Positions 7,043-8,742 of a stretch of 8,742 bases of DNA are shown here, in pieces (the first letter of the stretch is position 1; every line of letters begins with the position of its first letter). The stretch spans positions 1,651 through 10,392 of the forward strand of contig PCSG01000033.1 in the NCBI GenBank assembly GCA_002772195.1, written 5' to 3'. This DNA is from Desulfobacterales bacterium CG23_combo_of_CG06-09_8_20_14_all_51_8. Lineage in GTDB: Bacteria; Desulfobacterota; Desulfobacteria; Desulfobacterales; Desulfosalsimonadaceae. The notes beneath the pieces are model-generated. The model worked only from the letters and a program-made list of their open reading frames with translations. It searched no databases and had not been told where the DNA came from. The position numbers and the translations under genes are program-made.

Positions 7043-7071
7043 TTGAAATTACCCTTTAAATTAACTATATT
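7043..7071 (+). promoter_or_regulatory. Sigma70-like promoter of the Fic gene
   Basis: TTGAAA (7043-7048), a 17-nt spacer and TATATT (7066-7071) lie in the AT-rich spacer, about 60 bp before the start codon. In such AT-rich DNA promoter-like matches arise easily, but the position and spacing are right. Confidence 0.5.
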
Positions 7072-7091
7072 TTTTATATACACATTATATT

Positions 7092-7128
7092 TAATCATTT
7101 TTTGAGGATTGTAATGATTTTTTGGAGA
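7092..7128 (+). repeat. Imperfect direct repeat in the Fic gene leader
   Basis: Two 17-nt units beginning TAATCATTTTTTG (7092) and TAATGATTTTTTG (7112) agree at 14 of 17 positions with a 20-nt period. The second includes the GGAG Shine-Dalgarno of the Fic gene. A related element, TATTTAATCGTTTTTCG, occurs at 6959-6975 and matches the 7088-7104 stretch at 15 of 17 positions. They may be operator sites or only low-complexity AT sequence. Confidence 0.3.
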
Positions 7129-7132
7129 TAAA

Positions 7133-8638
7133 TTGGCTTTGGAAGCAATACAGAATCGGGCGGCAGGATATGCATTTCTGATCGAGCAATGCCGACTGAA
7201 CGTTTTGCCTAACTGGCACACGTCTTCGGTCAGCCCGATAGGAACATTGCGCTCGACCATTCAAGGCGGTCTGGTTGAATCGGTCTATCCCCAGTCCTAT
7301 TGGCCCGGAGATCGGATTGGGGACCATCTGGAATTCGCATTGAAGTACGACGGAACCAACCTCGGCATTTTGTCGGCCCTTTTCGAGGCGGTCGTTCTAG
7401 AGGATATCGCGGACTGGATCAGATCGAAACCCACGGGAAAATACGCCCGCCGGATCTGGTTTTTGTATGAATTTCTGACCGAACGGAAGCTCCCGCTGCC
7501 GGATCTGACCAAGGGAAATTACATTGAGCTTCTGGATGCGAACCGGTATTACACTGCGGTGCCAGGCCAGCGCGCGCAACGCCAACGAATCATCAACAAT
7601 CTGCTTGGCAGTCAGGATTTTTGCCCCGTTATTCGAAGGACCGAAAAGCTTGCCGCCATGGAAGAAATCGATTTGCGAAAGCGATGCGAAGATGTGGCAG
7701 CCGCCTATCCGCCGGAACTGCTCAGGCGCGCCTTGAGCTATCTTTACAGCAAGGAAACCAAGTCCTCCTTCGAGATCGAGCACATCAGACCAGGCGCCTC
7801 CAGAACCGAGAAATTCATCGGTCTTCTGGAAATGGCGGAGCGCAGGGACTTTTGCGAGAAGCCGCTTCTGATCGAAGTGCAGAACCGAATCGTCGATCCC
7901 CGTTTCCAGGATTCGGAGTACCGCGCAACCCAGAATTACGTGGGGCAGGCGATTTCCTATCAGAGACAGCTTGTTCATTACGTTTGCCCGAAACCCGAGG
8001 ATATTTCCGAATTGATGAACGGGCTCATTACCGCCCATGGGATCATGAAAGAAGGCGCCCTGCCGGCCGTTATCCATGCCGCCGCGATTTCTTACGGCTT
8101 TGTCTTCTTGCATCCCTTCGAGGATGGAAACGGCCGCATTCACCGGTTTCTCATCCATAATATCCTGTCTCTCAGGGGAGCAATTCCCAAAGGCCTCATG
8201 TTTCCGGTCTCCGCCGCCATGCTGAAGAATCCCGCGCTTTACGATTATTCCCTGGAAGCATTCTCGATCCCGCTTGTGCGACTGGTTGAATATGACCTGG
8301 ACGAGCTGGGCCGGATGACCGTACCGGGAGAGACCGACCGCTGGTACCGCTACATCGATATGACGGCCCAGGCCGAGGCGCTGTATGATTTTGTGGGGCT
8401 CACCATCGAGCACGAACTGGTGGAAGAACTGGATTTTCTGGCAAGCTACGACAAGGCCAAACAGGCAATTCGGGAGATCGTGGATATGCCCGACCGCCTG
8501 ATCGATCTCTTCATCCAGCTCTGCCTCCAGGGGGGAGGACGTCTCTCGGCAAAAAAAAGAGAATCACATTTTAGCTTTCTGACAGATGAGGAATGGAGCC
8601 GGATGGAGGATGCCGTCCGGACGGAATACAAGAGATAG
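7133..8638 (+). CDS. Fic-domain protein (protein adenylyltransferase) with N-terminal inhibitory helix
   Basis: The protein has 501 residues. The Fic core motif HPFEDGNGRIHRF at 327-339 keeps the catalytic H327, the E/D-G-N-G loop for Mg-ATP, and R335 and R338, so it fits active AMP transfer from ATP to a hydroxyl of a target protein. A class II type inhibitory motif lies upstream at S212-F-E-I-E216. E216 would block the ATP gamma-phosphate site in the autoinhibited form, but the next residue is H217 where G or N is normal. Residues 1-200 form a largely helical N-terminal region. The C-terminal 100 residues (VDMPDRLIDLFIQLC, then SAKKR and FLTDEEWSRME) are common in long Fic proteins. The start is a TTG with GGAG 5 nt upstream; an in-frame TGA at 7115 excludes a longer form. 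No partner antitoxin gene is adjacent, as expected for a self-inhibited Fic. The targets are unknown. Confidence 0.88.
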   Translation: MALEAIQNRAAGYAFLIEQCRLNVLPNWHTSSVSPIGTLRSTIQGGLVESVYPQSYWPGDRIGDHLEFALKYDGTNLGILSALFEAVVLEDIADWIRSKPTGKYARRIWFLYEFLTERKLPLPDLTKGNYIELLDANRYYTAVPGQRAQRQRIINNLLGSQDFCPVIRRTEKLAAMEEIDLRKRCEDVAAAYPPELLRRALSYLYSKETKSSFEIEHIRPGASRTEKFIGLLEMAERRDFCEKPLLIEVQNRIVDPRFQDSEYRATQNYVGQAISYQRQLVHYVCPKPEDISELMNGLITAHGIMKEGALPAVIHAAAISYGFVFLHPFEDGNGRIHRFLIHNILSLRGAIPKGLMFPVSAAMLKNPALYDYSLEAFSIPLVRLVEYDLDELGRMTVPGETDRWYRYIDMTAQAEALYDFVGLTIEHELVEELDFLASYDKAKQAIREIVDMPDRLIDLFIQLCLQGGGRLSAKKRESHFSFLTDEEWSRMEDAVRTEYKR

Positions 8639-8669
8639 CAAAAGAATTGAAAAACGGCCATTGGACGAT

Positions 8670-8742
8670 TAAAAATCCTTGAGCTCGTGCCGCATGAGCT
8701 TTCCCACCGGGCTTTTGGGCAGGAGATCCCGGAAGTCGATGA
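8670..8742 (-). CDS. C-terminal end of an acyl-CoA synthetase / AMP-dependent ligase (5' end outside window)
   Basis: The minus strand gives 23 codons from the window edge to a TAA at 8672-8670. The residues include LPKSPVGKLMRHEL, the A10 motif at the end of ANL-superfamily adenylating enzymes (PKSPxGKxxR). In it the lysine of GK is the conserved catalytic lysine of the adenylation step. This tail is typical of fatty-acid CoA ligases and related acyl-CoA synthetases, but the substrate cannot be told from it. The gene is convergent with the Fic gene, and the 31 bp between the two stops contain no clear terminator. Confidence 0.75.

Noticed and set aside
6898..7260. Minus-strand open frame of 120 codons across the AT-rich spacer
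   Set aside because: It overlaps the start of the Fic gene and reads as a Lys/Asn-rich translation of AT-rich DNA without a recognisable domain.
7397..8413. Minus-strand open frame of 338 codons opposite the Fic gene
   Set aside because: It covers the Fic motif region in antisense, has no family resemblance and no ribosome binding site.
1..8742. CRISPR array, tRNA, rRNA, insertion sequence or defence cluster
   Set aside because: No regularly spaced repeats, cloverleaf sequences, transposase motifs or terminal inverted repeats were seen. The lone Fic gene is not enough to call a defence island.

Overview
The window reads as ordinary chromosome from a GC-rich, Gram-negative anaerobe, most likely a sulfate reducer of the Desulfobacterota (Desulfobacterales type). 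This rests on the style of the histidine kinase remnant, the CspA-type protein, the acyltransferase/hydrolase fusion and the codon bias. It is an inference from family resemblance; no phylogenetic marker is present.

Layout: (1) At the left edge lies the tail of a zinc-ribbon gene (+), followed 43 bp later by a SLOG-fold 'molybdenum carrier' (cpYpsA) protein with a C-terminal DUF6794-like extension (+). (2) On the minus strand, 1081-2563 holds the wreck of a PAS/hybrid sensor histidine kinase. It still has a recognisable promoter, but two out-of-frame internal deletions removed the front of the PAS domain and nearly all of the receiver domain, and one ATP-lid glycine is changed. (3) A clear sigma70-like promoter and a good Shine-Dalgarno precede a 734-residue fusion of a PlsC/GPAT-type acyltransferase with an alpha/beta hydrolase (+). 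(4) A convergent cold-shock protein gene (-) has its own promoter, a leader of about 130 nt and a strong terminator whose T-run contains the fusion gene's stop codon. (5) A cytoplasmic beta-lactamase-fold serine hydrolase/esterase follows (+). (6) After an AT-rich 245-bp spacer with a good promoter comes a Fic-domain AMP-transferase that starts with TTG (+). (7) At the right edge is the C-terminal tip of an acyl-CoA synthetase/AMP-ligase (-).

Three of the genes (acyltransferase-hydrolase, serine hydrolase, acyl-CoA ligase) concern acyl/ester chemistry and may belong to lipid or fatty-acid metabolism, but they do not form one operon. The Fic gene and its AT-rich upstream region look like a separate, possibly acquired unit. 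I did not find a defence island, CRISPR array, IS element, tRNA or rRNA. I see no convincing undescribed multi-gene system; the most notable items are the two-enzyme lipid fusion, the SLOG-DUF6794 fusion and the decaying hybrid kinase.
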